NCBI GenBank assembly: GCA_025360125.1
Contig: JANYCU010000027.1
Span: 1-64,000, forward strand
Length of the DNA stretch: 64,000 bases
Source: Armatimonadota bacterium
GTDB lineage: Bacteria > Armatimonadota > Fimbriimonadia > Fimbriimonadales > Fimbriimonadaceae
Reading direction: 5' to 3'
In this document: in pieces, positions 8,594 through 18,300 of the stretch
How the letters are laid out: each line of letters opens with the position of its first letter
How positions within the stretch are numbered: position 1 is the stretch's first letter
Notes under the pieces: model-generated
Told to the model about the DNA's origin: nothing
The model's input: the letters and a program-made list of their open reading frames with translations, nothing else
Databases searched by the model: none
Translations under genes and position numbers: made by a program

Positions 8594-9367
8594 ATGAAAC
8601 ACCTCCAAGTTATTGCGGGCATCCTTTTTATCCTCTTCCTATTCACAATTACGGCGTGTGGCGGAGGCGGAGGCACGAACGGATCCAACGGATCGACGGG
8701 TGGCTTTGCAAGTATCCGAATGGAAGCAGTTATTGACGGTTCCAGTCCAACTACGACGGTCGATCCCACAAATATCTTCGTCAATGAAATCGTGCGATTT
8801 CGATTAACCGGAGTCGACGATACAAGTACCAGGGTGATTATCCCAACGTCCGGTTACACCTTGACCGGAGCTCCTGGTGGCGCATTAGACTCCACCGGAC
8901 TCTTCACCGCCAGTTCGTCCGGCACGGGTAGCTCAGGCGCAGTTCACGTTACCTTTGATGCAACGAACTATTCTCTCACCGTGAAAGTAGTCACTCCCGA
9001 TGCGATTTTGAAAGGAACTGGCCGAACAACAGAAGGGTTTCCCGCTGCTGGCGTTCAAATCAAAGCACTCAACGTTTCAGGAACTGTTGTCGGCACTGGA
9101 TTTATTGCCACCGATGGCACCATTCGAATGAGCGTTCCAACGTCCGCAGTAAAGTTCACAACTGACTTCTCGACCGCAGACCCCCAGGCAAAGTATTACG
9201 TCCGACAATTCGCCTATAGCGGAAAAGATTACTCAACAACGATTGTCACGTGTACCGCCCCATTGCCAGCCTTAACCAGCGGTTTGACCTCAAATTTGTC
9301 GACCGCTCTCGCATTTTATAGGCTCACTAGCGGTATCCCACCACCTCCTCCAAATGGTTGCCAGTAA
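8594..9367 (+). CDS. Lipoprotein with Ig-like domain (paralogue of the next gene)
   Basis: 257 residues with a lipoprotein signal peptide (LFTITAC) followed at once by a Gly-rich linker (CGGGGGTNGSNGSTGG), so probably anchored at the membrane. The remainder is beta-rich: a segment around IFVNEIVRFRLTGVDDTSTRV, then a carboxypeptidase-regulatory-like half (GRTTEGFPAAGVQIKALN). The same order recurs in the next gene, indicating tandem duplication. Begins 4 bp after cdd. Function unknown; Ig-like plus CarboxypepD_reg-like domains suggest an extracytoplasmic binding or structural role. Confidence 0.75.
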   Translation: MKHLQVIAGILFILFLFTITACGGGGGTNGSNGSTGGFASIRMEAVIDGSSPTTTVDPTNIFVNEIVRFRLTGVDDTSTRVIIPTSGYTLTGAPGGALDSTGLFTASSSGTGSSGAVHVTFDATNYSLTVKVVTPDAILKGTGRTTEGFPAAGVQIKALNVSGTVVGTGFIATDGTIRMSVPTSAVKFTTDFSTADPQAKYYVRQFAYSGKDYSTTIVTCTAPLPALTSGLTSNLSTALAFYRLTSGIPPPPPNGCQ

Positions 9368-9381
9368 AAAAAGTGCAAATC

Positions 9382-9403
9382 CTCGTACACAAACGAGTTT
9401 TTT
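9382..9403 (+). terminator. Rho-independent terminator
   Basis: CTCGT-ACACAA-ACGAG followed by six T residues, 15 bp after the stop of the first lipoprotein gene. It lies within the upstream open part of the next reading frame, which supports the internal start at 9424. Confidence 0.75.
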
Positions 9404-9423
9404 CTTGGCATAATGAACACGCG

Positions 9424-10338
9424 ATGAAGCAATTGCGGATGCTTGGTGCGCTTGCGTTTGGACTCTATTTGATGGGGTGCGCGGGCAATGGGACAGTGGC
9501 TGGCGGCGGCGGTGGCGGTACGTTTGATATCGTAGGTTCACCTAAAGTCGAAATGATTTATTCAACCGGGTTCTTTCCGAACCCAGGATTGCCAATTTTT
9601 GGCGATCCACTTAACATTCGAACGGGGGAGCAAGTTCAATTTCAATTAGTCGGTTATAAGGCTAACGGGGATCGAGTTGTTATTCCAGCCGATACATGGC
9701 GATCTGATGACTCAACGAATTCGTTTGGTGTCTTGTCTGCCAACACAGGAATTTACAATGCCTCGACTCGACAATCACCAACCGAACAGGTTGTAATTGC
9801 TCGATGGCATGACCAAGATTTTTCAGCGTTCTATTCAGTTCGACCAAGAGCCGTTCGAATTATTGGATCAGTTCTGAATCACGTCACGGGATTGCCGTTG
9901 GCAAACATCACGCTGTATTTCTACGACGTCAGCGGTAACTTCCTCGGACCAGCACAAACTGCCTTTGATGGTTCGTTCCATGCAGCAATGCCATCGACAG
10001 TTGCTCGATTCCAAATTGTCAACGATTCGTTGCCAAACAATCTGCTCAGACTGATGCTGCACGAAGATACGGCAAGTGTGACACCTGTTTTCCCTGACTA
10101 CTTAAACAACCGAAATGCAAGCGGAACTCCAATTCCTGTTTCTGTAGACGAAAGTGGGATGGTTTACCGGGCGACCGGAGTTGGAAACTCTTGTCTACCA
10201 TTGATCTCTTCTTCGGCCTACATCAATACGGATTACTATTTGGCCAAGCCAATTCTCGTCATTCCTAACGGAGACGTGGACGGATTCGGAAATCCTGCTG
10301 ATCCAAACACATTGGCTGTCGGTTGCAGCGTTCCTTAA
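9424..10338 (+). CDS. Lipoprotein, second tandem paralogue
   Basis: 304 residues with lipobox LYLMGC and the linker GNGTVAGGGGGG. It matches its neighbour in layout: NIRTGEQVQFQLVGYKANGD against NIFVNEIVRFRLTGVDD, then GSVLNHVTGLPLANITLYFYD against GRTTEGFPAAGVQIKALNVS, then AFDGSFHAAMPSTVARF against ATDGTIRMSVPTSAVKF. The start is ATG 9424: a CATAAT box at 9409 sits 9 bp upstream and a terminator occupies the upstream open stretch. Expression is therefore probably separate from the first copy. Role unknown. Confidence 0.78.
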   Translation: MKQLRMLGALAFGLYLMGCAGNGTVAGGGGGGTFDIVGSPKVEMIYSTGFFPNPGLPIFGDPLNIRTGEQVQFQLVGYKANGDRVVIPADTWRSDDSTNSFGVLSANTGIYNASTRQSPTEQVVIARWHDQDFSAFYSVRPRAVRIIGSVLNHVTGLPLANITLYFYDVSGNFLGPAQTAFDGSFHAAMPSTVARFQIVNDSLPNNLLRLMLHEDTASVTPVFPDYLNNRNASGTPIPVSVDESGMVYRATGVGNSCLPLISSSAYINTDYYLAKPILVIPNGDVDGFGNPADPNTLAVGCSVP

Positions 10339-10363
10339 TTCATCGTTAAGCATTAAGGCACAT

Positions 10364-10400
10364 ACGGAATCGTAACTCAGTTACGGTTCCGTATTTTTTT
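10364..10400 (+). terminator. Rho-independent terminator
   Basis: A long stem (ACGGAA.CGTAAC / GTTACG.TTCCGT, loop TCA) followed by ATTTTTTT, just after the second lipoprotein gene. Confidence 0.88.
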
Positions 10401-10426
10401 GCGTAGCCATGTCACCAATCCACGAG

Positions 10427-10438
10427 TACAATTCAGAT
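10427..10438 (+). promoter_or_regulatory. -10 box placed for a leaderless mRNA
   Basis: TACAAT at 10427-10432 with six bases to the ATG at 10439. It follows directly after the terminator at 10364-10400. Confidence 0.5.
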
Positions 10439-11695
10439 ATGGGGACTCGCGTACTCGAAAAAAACGATGCACGTGAAATGATGCGTGACCCAATGGTGCT
10501 GCAAGCCCTTCAGCTTGCCGACCGACTTCGCGAAGTAAAAGGCGAAGATTTAGAGTCAGACGAGTACTTTGCAATTTCCGAAGCAACTGGCGTTTCCGAA
10601 GAATATATTCGATTCCTTGAGCAAAACAAGGGATCTAACGGAGCCCAGAACTTCCTCGATCGACTCAGAACTCAGTTCTTCTCGCTGGATACCGATACGC
10701 GTCGGTATGTAAGCACGGGAATCCTCGCAACCTTGTTTTCAATGCTGCTGGCAATTGGTCTCAGGATCGACACTTATACGGCTTTTGCCCTGAAGTCGAA
10801 TTACAGCGTCTTTCAAACCATTTCGTACGTGCTGGCGATCGGTGCCTTTTATAACGCTGCAGTTTCAAAATCAGTCAAATCAGCCGCAATTGTCGGCGGC
10901 ATTTTTGGAGGATTGAGTTACGTTCTGGGAAGCGTATTTGCGATGGTCATGGTCATCCCGAACTTGAATTTCCCACCACCTTTGGTCGTTGTGAGCGCAG
11001 GTGCCAGTTCGCTTTTGGCAATGCTTCTTCAAATGATTTTTCATGGCGGGAAGAAGGGCTCATCTTCAGTGGATCGAACATCGGCGCGTCAGGACCTCTT
11101 GAAGCAATTGGTTGACCTGCAAGACCACCTCCGTGAGGGTCAACAAGCGGCAACTTTCTTGAGCCTCGATGTGGTTGGTTCGACAAGGATGAAACTAGGT
11201 GCCGACGTATTGTCGGTTGAATTTACATTTACTGAATATCACAACTACGTCGCTCGGATTGCCGAAAAGCATTTTGGCAATATCCATTCGACGGCGGGTG
11301 ATGGCATAACTGTTGCGTTTGAGCATCCTCAGAATGCATTCAATGCTGCTCGTCAAATTCAGACTGGGCTCGTTGAGTTCAATGCGTTCCGAAACAAGAT
11401 TGATACTCCGTTGCAGCTGCGCGCAGGAATTCATACTGGCCAAGTGTTGGCTCCCGAGGCAGGCAATATGAGCTCGATCAACTTTGCATCCGTGATTGAT
11501 ATTGCTGCACACCTACAAAAGGAGTGCCCGATTGGTGGCGTCGCAGTCAGCGACGAAGCCGGGGCTGGACTAAATGGTGGTTCGACCGTCATCGGTAGTG
11601 AACGAGTTTGCGTTCACGACACATGGGCAACTGTCTGGAAGCGAAAGAAGAGTCTTGATCATTTCAAGATGCCAGAAGCACTTGCGCAAAGTTAG
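10439..11695 (+). CDS. Membrane-anchored class III nucleotidyl cyclase-like protein
   Basis: 418 residues. An N-terminal soluble helical part contains an HTH-like stretch (AISEATGVSEEYIRFLEQ), followed by about four membrane helices (residues ~95-215) and a C-terminal cyclase homology domain (~240-400). The two metal-binding Asp are present: FLSLDVVGSTRMK and STAGDGITVAF. The usual VNxAARL motif, whose Asn and Arg hold the transition state, reads IDIAAHL, and the Lys before GDG is absent. Catalysis or nucleotide choice may therefore be altered. ATG 10439 is chosen over 10409 for its -10 spacing. Followed by 11704 with an 8-bp gap, so probably an operon. A role in cAMP-type signalling is inference. 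Confidence 0.8.
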   Translation: MGTRVLEKNDAREMMRDPMVLQALQLADRLREVKGEDLESDEYFAISEATGVSEEYIRFLEQNKGSNGAQNFLDRLRTQFFSLDTDTRRYVSTGILATLFSMLLAIGLRIDTYTAFALKSNYSVFQTISYVLAIGAFYNAAVSKSVKSAAIVGGIFGGLSYVLGSVFAMVMVIPNLNFPPPLVVVSAGASSLLAMLLQMIFHGGKKGSSSVDRTSARQDLLKQLVDLQDHLREGQQAATFLSLDVVGSTRMKLGADVLSVEFTFTEYHNYVARIAEKHFGNIHSTAGDGITVAFEHPQNAFNAARQIQTGLVEFNAFRNKIDTPLQLRAGIHTGQVLAPEAGNMSSINFASVIDIAAHLQKECPIGGVAVSDEAGAGLNGGSTVIGSERVCVHDTWATVWKRKKSLDHFKMPEALAQS

Positions 11696-11703
11696 GAGGA
11701 AGT

Positions 11704-12495
11704 ATGTTTGGGATAGTTCAGCGTCGATTCAAGACGCAAAACGAATGGGATGAAGTTTGGAATACTCCGGTAGATGTTCCGACGTTTGTCCGTGATCTCG
11801 GCGAACCAGGCTCCCTCGAAGTTGAGTCGTCCTTTCATGGCGCAGTTCACTTTTTGGCGGGGTACCTTCAGCGGTTCGATTTTCGATTGTTTCGGAATGG
11901 CGGCTTGCCGCTCATCGAGCGACGGACGGGACCGCTGATTGAAGAAGTCTTGGTTCGACTAGGGCCGAATCCGGTCCGCGGGGCCTATTTACCGATCTCG
12001 CTTCAACTCCACGTTTGTCATGAAGGGTTGCGGGAAATCCGAGAACGATATTGGCCGACTGCAGGGCGTCCACCCGTTTCTTTGGTGTCTGGCAATATCG
12101 GGCTGATTCAGACCGTGCCAACCTTTGATGTTTGGAATGTCGCGACCGAGGATGCACTCGCCGAGATTTGTGATTCGTTTCGTCAAGACCTGTTGCCGTA
12201 CTTGGAAATGCTTTCGTCGCCAAATCAGTTGCGGCGGGCAATCTTTGACGGCGAAGCACCGCTTTTTGATCCCGCGACTTCCGTGGAATGGTTGCTGATG
12301 GAGTTTGGTCGGTCAGACGCCCGGGAATATATCCGCCAGTTGATCGACGCCGAGGATTTGGCAATTCGAGACTTCTGGCAAGAGCATGATGAACTGAAGA
12401 CTCAAAAGCTCGTGGGGTATGTGGCCGGAAATGTAACCCACAACCTCGCCGTAATCGCGTTTTCGCATGACATCTGTCGCCGCTGGCTGTATTAA
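11704..12495 (+). CDS. Unknown soluble protein, cyclase partner gene
   Basis: 263 residues, no family recognised. No signal peptide or membrane helix; rich in Arg, Trp and Leu (RRFKTQNEWDEVW; FDVWNVATEDALAEICDSF; VEWLLMEFGRSDAREYIRQL). A strong AGGAGG ribosome site at 11695-11700 overlaps the end of the cyclase gene, so the two are almost certainly co-translated. Co-occurrence with the cyclase-like protein is the only functional hint. The heptamer array begins 3 bp after its stop codon. Confidence 0.7.
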   Translation: MFGIVQRRFKTQNEWDEVWNTPVDVPTFVRDLGEPGSLEVESSFHGAVHFLAGYLQRFDFRLFRNGGLPLIERRTGPLIEEVLVRLGPNPVRGAYLPISLQLHVCHEGLREIRERYWPTAGRPPVSLVSGNIGLIQTVPTFDVWNVATEDALAEICDSFRQDLLPYLEMLSSPNQLRRAIFDGEAPLFDPATSVEWLLMEFGRSDAREYIRQLIDAEDLAIRDFWQEHDELKTQKLVGYVAGNVTHNLAVIAFSHDICRRWLY

Positions 12496-12498
12496 AGA

Positions 12499-12680
12499 AG
12501 CTTCTAGCTTCTAGCTTCTAGCTTCTAGCTTCTAGCTTCTAGCTTCTAGCTTCTAGCTTCTAGCTTCTAGCTTCTAGCTTCTAGCTTCTAGCTTCTAGCT
12601 TCTAGCTTCTAGCTTCTAGCTTCAAGCTTCTAGCTTCTAGCTTCTAGCTTCTAGCTTCTAGCTTCTAGCTTCTAGCTTCA
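12499..12680. repeat. Heptanucleotide tandem array, 26 units of AGCTTCT
   Basis: 26 contiguous 7-bp units occupy exactly 182 bp. All are AGCTTCT except unit 18 (12618-12624) and the terminal unit 26 (12674-12680), both AGCTTCA. A TAG recurs in all frames, so the array is non-coding. It lies between an unknown gene and mqnE, about 50 bp upstream of the mqnE start. It resembles the STRR-type heptamer repeats known from cyanobacteria, but no relation is implied. Confidence 0.97.
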
Positions 12681-12733
12681 AGAAAGAGTAGTAAACGATA
12701 AATTTCAACAATTAGTGAAACTTCGGCGGTAAA

Positions 12734-13906
12734 ATGTACGCAGGAAGTATTGTGAGCATTGCACCCGAAAGGATTGTTGGACCCGACCTGATGGATATCT
12801 ACCGAAAGGTCGATCAGGGTGTCCGACTAAGCTTTGAGGATGGCATGCGATTGTTCCAAGCCAAAGACCTGAGCGCGGTTGGCTACATGGCGAACATGGT
12901 GCGCGAGCGGCGCCATGGGGCCAAGACGTACTTTGTTGCCAACCAGCATATCAACTACACCAACGTTTGCAACAAGGGCTGCAAGTTCTGCTCGTTTTAC
13001 GCCAAGAAGGGTGGCCCGGCTCCTTACGAGATGTCCATCGCCGACGTTCGAGAGAGATTAAACTGGCACCGCGATGCTGACCTCACCGAGATCCACATGG
13101 TCGGCGGTATCAATCCTCGCCTCCCTTACCAGTACTACATGGATTTGGTCGCCGTGGTGAAAGAAGTTCTCCCTGGCGTTCACGTGAAGGCGTTTACGGC
13201 GGTTGAGATCACGGAGATTGCCCGACAAGGCAACGTCTCCGCCGAGCGAGCCCTGGCTGATCTGATGGAAGCTGGCTTAGACTCTTTGCCTGGCGGAGGA
13301 ATCGAGATTTTGTCGGACCGAGTCCACCGTGAACTCTTTGGCAAGAAGCTGAACGGTGACGAGTGGAAGGAGGTTGCCCGCGCCGCTGCCAAGCTTGGAT
13401 TGAAGCAGTACGCCACGATGCTTTACGGCCACATTGAGACCTTGGAGGAGCGCGTCTCGCACTTAGTCCAATTACGTGAGCTTCAAGACGAGACTCAGCA
13501 CTTTTTGACCATGACTCCGCTCAGCTTCCACCCCGAAGCGACTGAGTTGGAACACATCGCCAAGCCAACTGCCGAAATGGACCTGCGCGGCATTGCGGTA
13601 ACTCGGCTCATGCTCGATAATTTTGAGCATATCAAGAGCTTCTGGATCATGAATACCGCTCCGGTAACTCAGATGGCCCTTTGGTACGGAGCAGACGATG
13701 CCGATGGCTTTGTTCACGAATACGAGATCACGTACGGCGAAGGCGCATTTGGCAACAAAAAGCAGGTTCTGACCCGGGCAAATATGGTTCGGATGATCGA
13801 AGAAGTCGATCGGATTCCGGTTGAGCGCGACTCACTTTATAACGAAATCAAGCGCGACTTTGTCGCGAAGAAGCCCCTAGCTGGTATCCCAGTCGCAGCG
13901 GGATAG
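12734..13906 (+). CDS. mqnE: Aminofutalosine synthase MqnE
   Basis: 390 residues. Radical SAM enzyme of the futalosine pathway to menaquinone, joining the enolpyruvyl-benzoate product of MqnA to the adenosyl group of SAM. The cluster motif CNKGCKFCSF (CxxxCxxC) sits at about residues 78-85. Family-specific stretches follow: EIHMVGGINP, VKAFTAVEI, LPGGGIEILSDRVH, TMLYGHIET, PLSFHPE and MALWYGADDADG. MqnE and MqnC are similar, but the GGGIEILSDRVH and YGADDxDG pattern favours MqnE. ATG 12734 overlaps a TAAAAT box; a GTG at 12752 preceded by AGGAAG is an equally good start. No other mqn gene is in the window. Confidence 0.92.
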   Translation: MYAGSIVSIAPERIVGPDLMDIYRKVDQGVRLSFEDGMRLFQAKDLSAVGYMANMVRERRHGAKTYFVANQHINYTNVCNKGCKFCSFYAKKGGPAPYEMSIADVRERLNWHRDADLTEIHMVGGINPRLPYQYYMDLVAVVKEVLPGVHVKAFTAVEITEIARQGNVSAERALADLMEAGLDSLPGGGIEILSDRVHRELFGKKLNGDEWKEVARAAAKLGLKQYATMLYGHIETLEERVSHLVQLRELQDETQHFLTMTPLSFHPEATELEHIAKPTAEMDLRGIAVTRLMLDNFEHIKSFWIMNTAPVTQMALWYGADDADGFVHEYEITYGEGAFGNKKQVLTRANMVRMIEEVDRIPVERDSLYNEIKRDFVAKKPLAGIPVAAG

Positions 13907-14060
13907 TCAGTTAAGAAAAAATTCTTAATAATTCTCAACACGTTTTGATTCGTTCGCGCGTCTTACGAATTGAAATCCTGTCTCCAGACTGAAATAAGGG
14001 GGCAAACGGCAATCGTTTGATGACGATGAGCGGCGCGGGGACCGGATCGCCTGTGTCGCT

Positions 14061-15398
14061 ATGACCGCCGTACTTGTAATAATTGCTCTCGCGCTAACTG
14101 CCGTTGCCCGAATGGTGTCGGATGGCAAAGATGCCGTCCGCTCTCGTCCCTCCCTCCCCGCCACTATCGGCCTCCTTTTGACGACCATATTGGTCGCTGG
14201 TTTGGCGATGAAATATGGGCAGGAACACTACCGAGCCGCGCTCGCAACTGGTCTCGGCATCGGTGCGCTGGCGATCTTTGCGGCCGAATTTCTTGGTGGC
14301 TCGGTTGCTCCGGTCGGTGTTGCCATTACGGCAACGACATTGATGCACTTTCTGCCACCCAAGGCACTTGCCGAGGGGCAGTTTGCCTTGATGGTCGGAT
14401 TGGCGATTGGCTCGATTATTCTCGGTAGCCGAGCTGGATTTTCGACGGCAATTATCGCAACCGCCTGTGCCGCTGCTGATTTTCTCGGAGCTGGACACAA
14501 GAACGTCCCAGCCTCGGTCGACACTGGCAGCATTCTCGGCATTGCCGCCCTGCTTGGAATTATTGGCGTCGGACTATTGCCCAAGAAGCTTGATGCTGTT
14601 CGAGCGATTGGAATCGCGCTTGTAGTGGCTGCGGCTGGCTTTATCATTTCCCAACGAATCGTCGAGCCTCATCTCGGCACCGCAATTGGCATTGCCGCCG
14701 TTGCCGGGTTAGTTGTCCACTTCCTGGTTCCCGACGATGAACGCGACGTGATGCGAATCATCATCGCCGGAATTATCGCCATGTCGGTAGCGACGATTGG
14801 CTACTCGTTATACAAGAATGCGGGTGTGTCGGCCGGATTAGTAACCATGCTCGCGGTCCTTTTTGGATGCGGAAATCGCACTGGGGTGCTTGCTACATCC
14901 ATGGTGTTCGGCCTTATTCTCATGCGACTGCTGCAAAAAGCAGATGCAGGTTATGCCCAATCGCTCGATATTAGTCAGCATTTCGTCCTTCTCGGTGTCT
15001 TTCTCGGAGCACTCATTCCTTTGCTCCCGATTGACAAGATTATCCCGTCAGATTGGAAGGGAAGCCTTAGCTCGTCGCTGTGGGTGGTCTTACTCATCGT
15101 GGCCTGCGTCTTCATCGAAGTGATGCTCGGGCATCGGGGCATCAACGGCTTCGTCGCTGGGCTGGGCATTGTTGGAATAGTCGCTTTGCTTCGCCAGGAA
15201 CGATCGCTGATGCCAATGGCAATCGCGCCAGGGCTGGTAGGGGTGAGCGTCTTCTTCCTGGATCAATTCGACCACTGGACCGACCTTGGCAAGGATGACA
15301 AGGTGAAGTTCTTCCTCATCGCCGGAGCCGTCACCATCGCCATTGCGGGTGGAATCGCTCTTCTTTCCCGCAAAACCACCAAGGAGGTGACCGCGTGA
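14061..15398 (+). CDS. Polytopic inner-membrane protein, unknown
   Basis: 445 residues, almost entirely hydrophobic with roughly 13-14 predicted helices, many Gly/Ala-rich (GLGIGALAIFAAEFLGGS; LVGLAIGSIILGSRAGFSTA). No transporter signature recognised. The last codons overlap the alpha-2-macroglobulin gene (GTGA), and AAGGAGG near its end serves as the ribosome site for that gene. It therefore appears to be the first gene of a three-gene operon with the macroglobulin and VanW genes. A role in the envelope is inferred from that context only. Confidence 0.75.
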   Translation: MTAVLVIIALALTAVARMVSDGKDAVRSRPSLPATIGLLLTTILVAGLAMKYGQEHYRAALATGLGIGALAIFAAEFLGGSVAPVGVAITATTLMHFLPPKALAEGQFALMVGLAIGSIILGSRAGFSTAIIATACAAADFLGAGHKNVPASVDTGSILGIAALLGIIGVGLLPKKLDAVRAIGIALVVAAAGFIISQRIVEPHLGTAIGIAAVAGLVVHFLVPDDERDVMRIIIAGIIAMSVATIGYSLYKNAGVSAGLVTMLAVLFGCGNRTGVLATSMVFGLILMRLLQKADAGYAQSLDISQHFVLLGVFLGALIPLLPIDKIIPSDWKGSLSSSLWVVLLIVACVFIEVMLGHRGINGFVAGLGIVGIVALLRQERSLMPMAIAPGLVGVSVFFLDQFDHWTDLGKDDKVKFFLIAGAVTIAIAGGIALLSRKTTKEVTA

Positions 15399-18300
15399 AG
15401 CGACTTCTTAGTCTAGTAGTTGGCTTGTTATTGTGCGGAGTCTTGGTTACGTATGGCGTGACCCAAGAAACGCCGATCGGAACGATTACGGGCAAGCTCG
15501 TGATGAAGGAGAATGGTCGCCCACTGGCGGGCGAACTCGTTACCCTGGAAGCCGACTGGAAAGGCGACGATTCGCCCCGAAGCCGAGGTGTCGACACCAA
15601 GCCCGACGGTACATTTGCTTTTAGGGGAGTTCCGGCAGGAAATTACACGATCAACGCTAACACTCGGTCGCACAGAGTGAAGGGCATGGTTTTCACGGTC
15701 GAAGAGGCGAAGAATACGGTTGCAGACCTTGCCGCCGAGCCAGATGACCCGAGTTTACGCTTGTATTGTAGCCAAAAAGTCTTCACCTCCGACGAGAAGC
15801 CGAAAGTTGAGCTGCATGGATTCGTCCCTAACTCGAAAGATGTCAAAGTTAGCTTGTTCAGGGTTTCATTGAGCCAAATCGAGAAAGCCGGAAGTCTTCA
15901 GAAAATCCTCTCGCCGCTAAGTCAAGAAGATCCTGGTGACCTCAAGAAGCTTGAGGCGTCGTGTGAGCACGTTCGCGACCTGAGTCATACGGTTAAAAAG
16001 CTTGACGTTGAGGGTGCCTTTATCGAGAACGTTGAAGTGGGCGACCTAACAACTGGCGTGTATTTCATCGACTGCAGCGCTGGCACCGTGCGCGCAGGTA
16101 CTGCTCTCTATGTTTCGGACCTTGGCTTGGTTACCAAGATTTCAGGCGGCAAAATGCTTTGCTTTACCACGCACCTGAAAACGGGTCAGCCCGTAGAAGG
16201 AGCCGAAATCATGCTGTTGAAAGACGGCAAATTGGCGCCATCGGGCAAGACTGACAAAGATGGTTTGCTCGACGTCGTAATTCCGACAACCAAGGACTAT
16301 CATGCCCTTGTTGTGGCGCAAACGAAAGACTCGGTAGCCTTCATCGGTTATCGCGACTATCAGCACGAAAACCAAGATCTTCGAATCGTTGGTTACTGCG
16401 AGCGTCCCGCCTATCGACCGGGTGACGAGATCAATTTCAAGGGGATCATTCGCAAAAAGGCGGAAGATGGATACACCTTGCCGCCATCCAGCGAAGTGGT
16501 TGTGACGATCAAAGACCCCGATAACAATTTGCTGGAGACCCAGCACTTGCGAACGAGTGCCCACGGCACGTTCAACGGCAAGTTCACCACGAGCAAAGAA
16601 GGGAAGCCTGGTTCGTACATCATGGAATGCGCAACCCTCGGCAGTAAAGGTGAGCTGTATGCCAACGTGGTTGCCTACCGAAAGCCCGAATACTCAATCG
16701 AAGTCACACCGGATAAGCCGTTCTACACGATGGGCGACGAAGCATCGGCGACCGTCGAGTGCAAGTACTACTACGGCGGTGCAGTCGTGGGCGCCAAAGT
16801 CAAGGCCAGCATCTATCGCTCACCAAAGTGGAACTATGTCGACGAAGATGCGGAAAGCGATGACAGCGAATCCGGATCCGGCAGCGGAAGGCACAATGAC
16901 CGTAGCCACTCCGGAGAATATTCCGAGGATGTGGAAGCGGTTACCGACGCGTCCGGAAAGGCAACGATCAAGTTTCCGACTCGAAGCAAAGATGATCCCG
17001 AGTTCTTGTCGAACGACTACACCTATCAGGTGAGCGCAAGCGTCACCGAAGACGATGCGAAATACTTTAACGGAAGTGGAGACGTTACTGTCGTGCGCGG
17101 TGATCACAACCTACACTTGGAAGTGATGAACCCGCTCGTCGCTCCGGGTGACACGGTCGATCTCGTGGTGAAGACTAGCGACCCCATGAAGTCATCAATT
17201 CCGCATCCCAATCAACTCGTCACAATCGAAGTGGGCCGGGAAGCATGGACGAAGCGAGACTCGGTCTTTGTCGTTAGCCAGACGTTGACGGCCACGACGG
17301 GAGCTGATGGCACCACTCATGTCCCAATTCACGTGTCGAGGGCCGACTCGATGATGATTCGTGCGACCTCGACGGATAAAAAAGGGAACAAGATCGTCGA
17401 CAGTGCATACGTTTACGTCGAAGGTTCGCCCGCCCAGTTCGAGGAGTCAAAAGGCAAGATCGATGTGACGATGAACAAGCGCAAGTACTTGCCGGGAGAA
17501 ACCGCAAGTGCCTTGATTCGAACGGATAAGCCTGGAGGCTCGGCCCTGTTAACTACCGAGGCGAGCGGCATCATAACACGCCAAATTGTGCCGATGACGT
17601 CCGAATCGACCATGGTCAAACTGCCTGTGAAAGCAGAGTTTTCGCCGAACATCTTCGTGTCCGTCGTTTACGTGAAGGATAAGAAGTTCATGGAATCAAG
17701 CGGACGCATCGTCGTTGAACGAAAGGACCGCGAACTGAACATTGAAGTGACGGCTGACAAGGAAGTTTACAAGCCAGGTGAAACTGCAATTGTCAGCGTA
17801 AAGACGACCGATTCGAATGGAAAAGCAGTCGGCGCCGACGTTTCGTTAGGCGTTGTTGACGAGGGCATTTATGACATCGCGCCCGATGATACCGACCTTT
17901 TGCATGACTTCTATCCGAGTCGGTCGCAAGAGGTCGAGACCAGCTACTCCTTCCCCGAGATTTACCTTGACGGTGGAGACAAAGGGTCATCGAAGATTCC
18001 CCTTCGCAAAACTTTCCGAGATACCGCCCAATGGAACCCGTCGGTCTGGACGGGAGCAAATGGCGAGGCCAAAGTTCGCGTGAAGCTGCCAGAAAATCTC
18101 ACCGAATGGCGAGTGACGGCGGTGGGAATCACCGATAAGACGTCGGTTGGAATGGAGACCGAGAACTTCCGGGCGAAGAAAGACCTGATGGTTCGGCTTC
18201 AATTGCCGCAGTACCTAGTCAGTGGTGACCATCAGCGAATGACGCTCGTGATCGCCAACGACTCGGGCAAGGATCAGGACGTTCATATTGAGACGGGTGT

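Noticed and set aside
10409-10438. Upstream ATG 10409 for the cyclase gene
   Set aside because: It lies 9 bp after a strong terminator and upstream of the only good -10 box, so no promoter would transcribe it.
12499-12680. CRISPR-like array
   Set aside because: Units are 7 bp with no spacers, so this is a simple tandem repeat.
14094-14647. Minus-strand frames opposite the polytopic membrane gene
   Set aside because: Antisense shadows without ribosome sites or recognisable domains.
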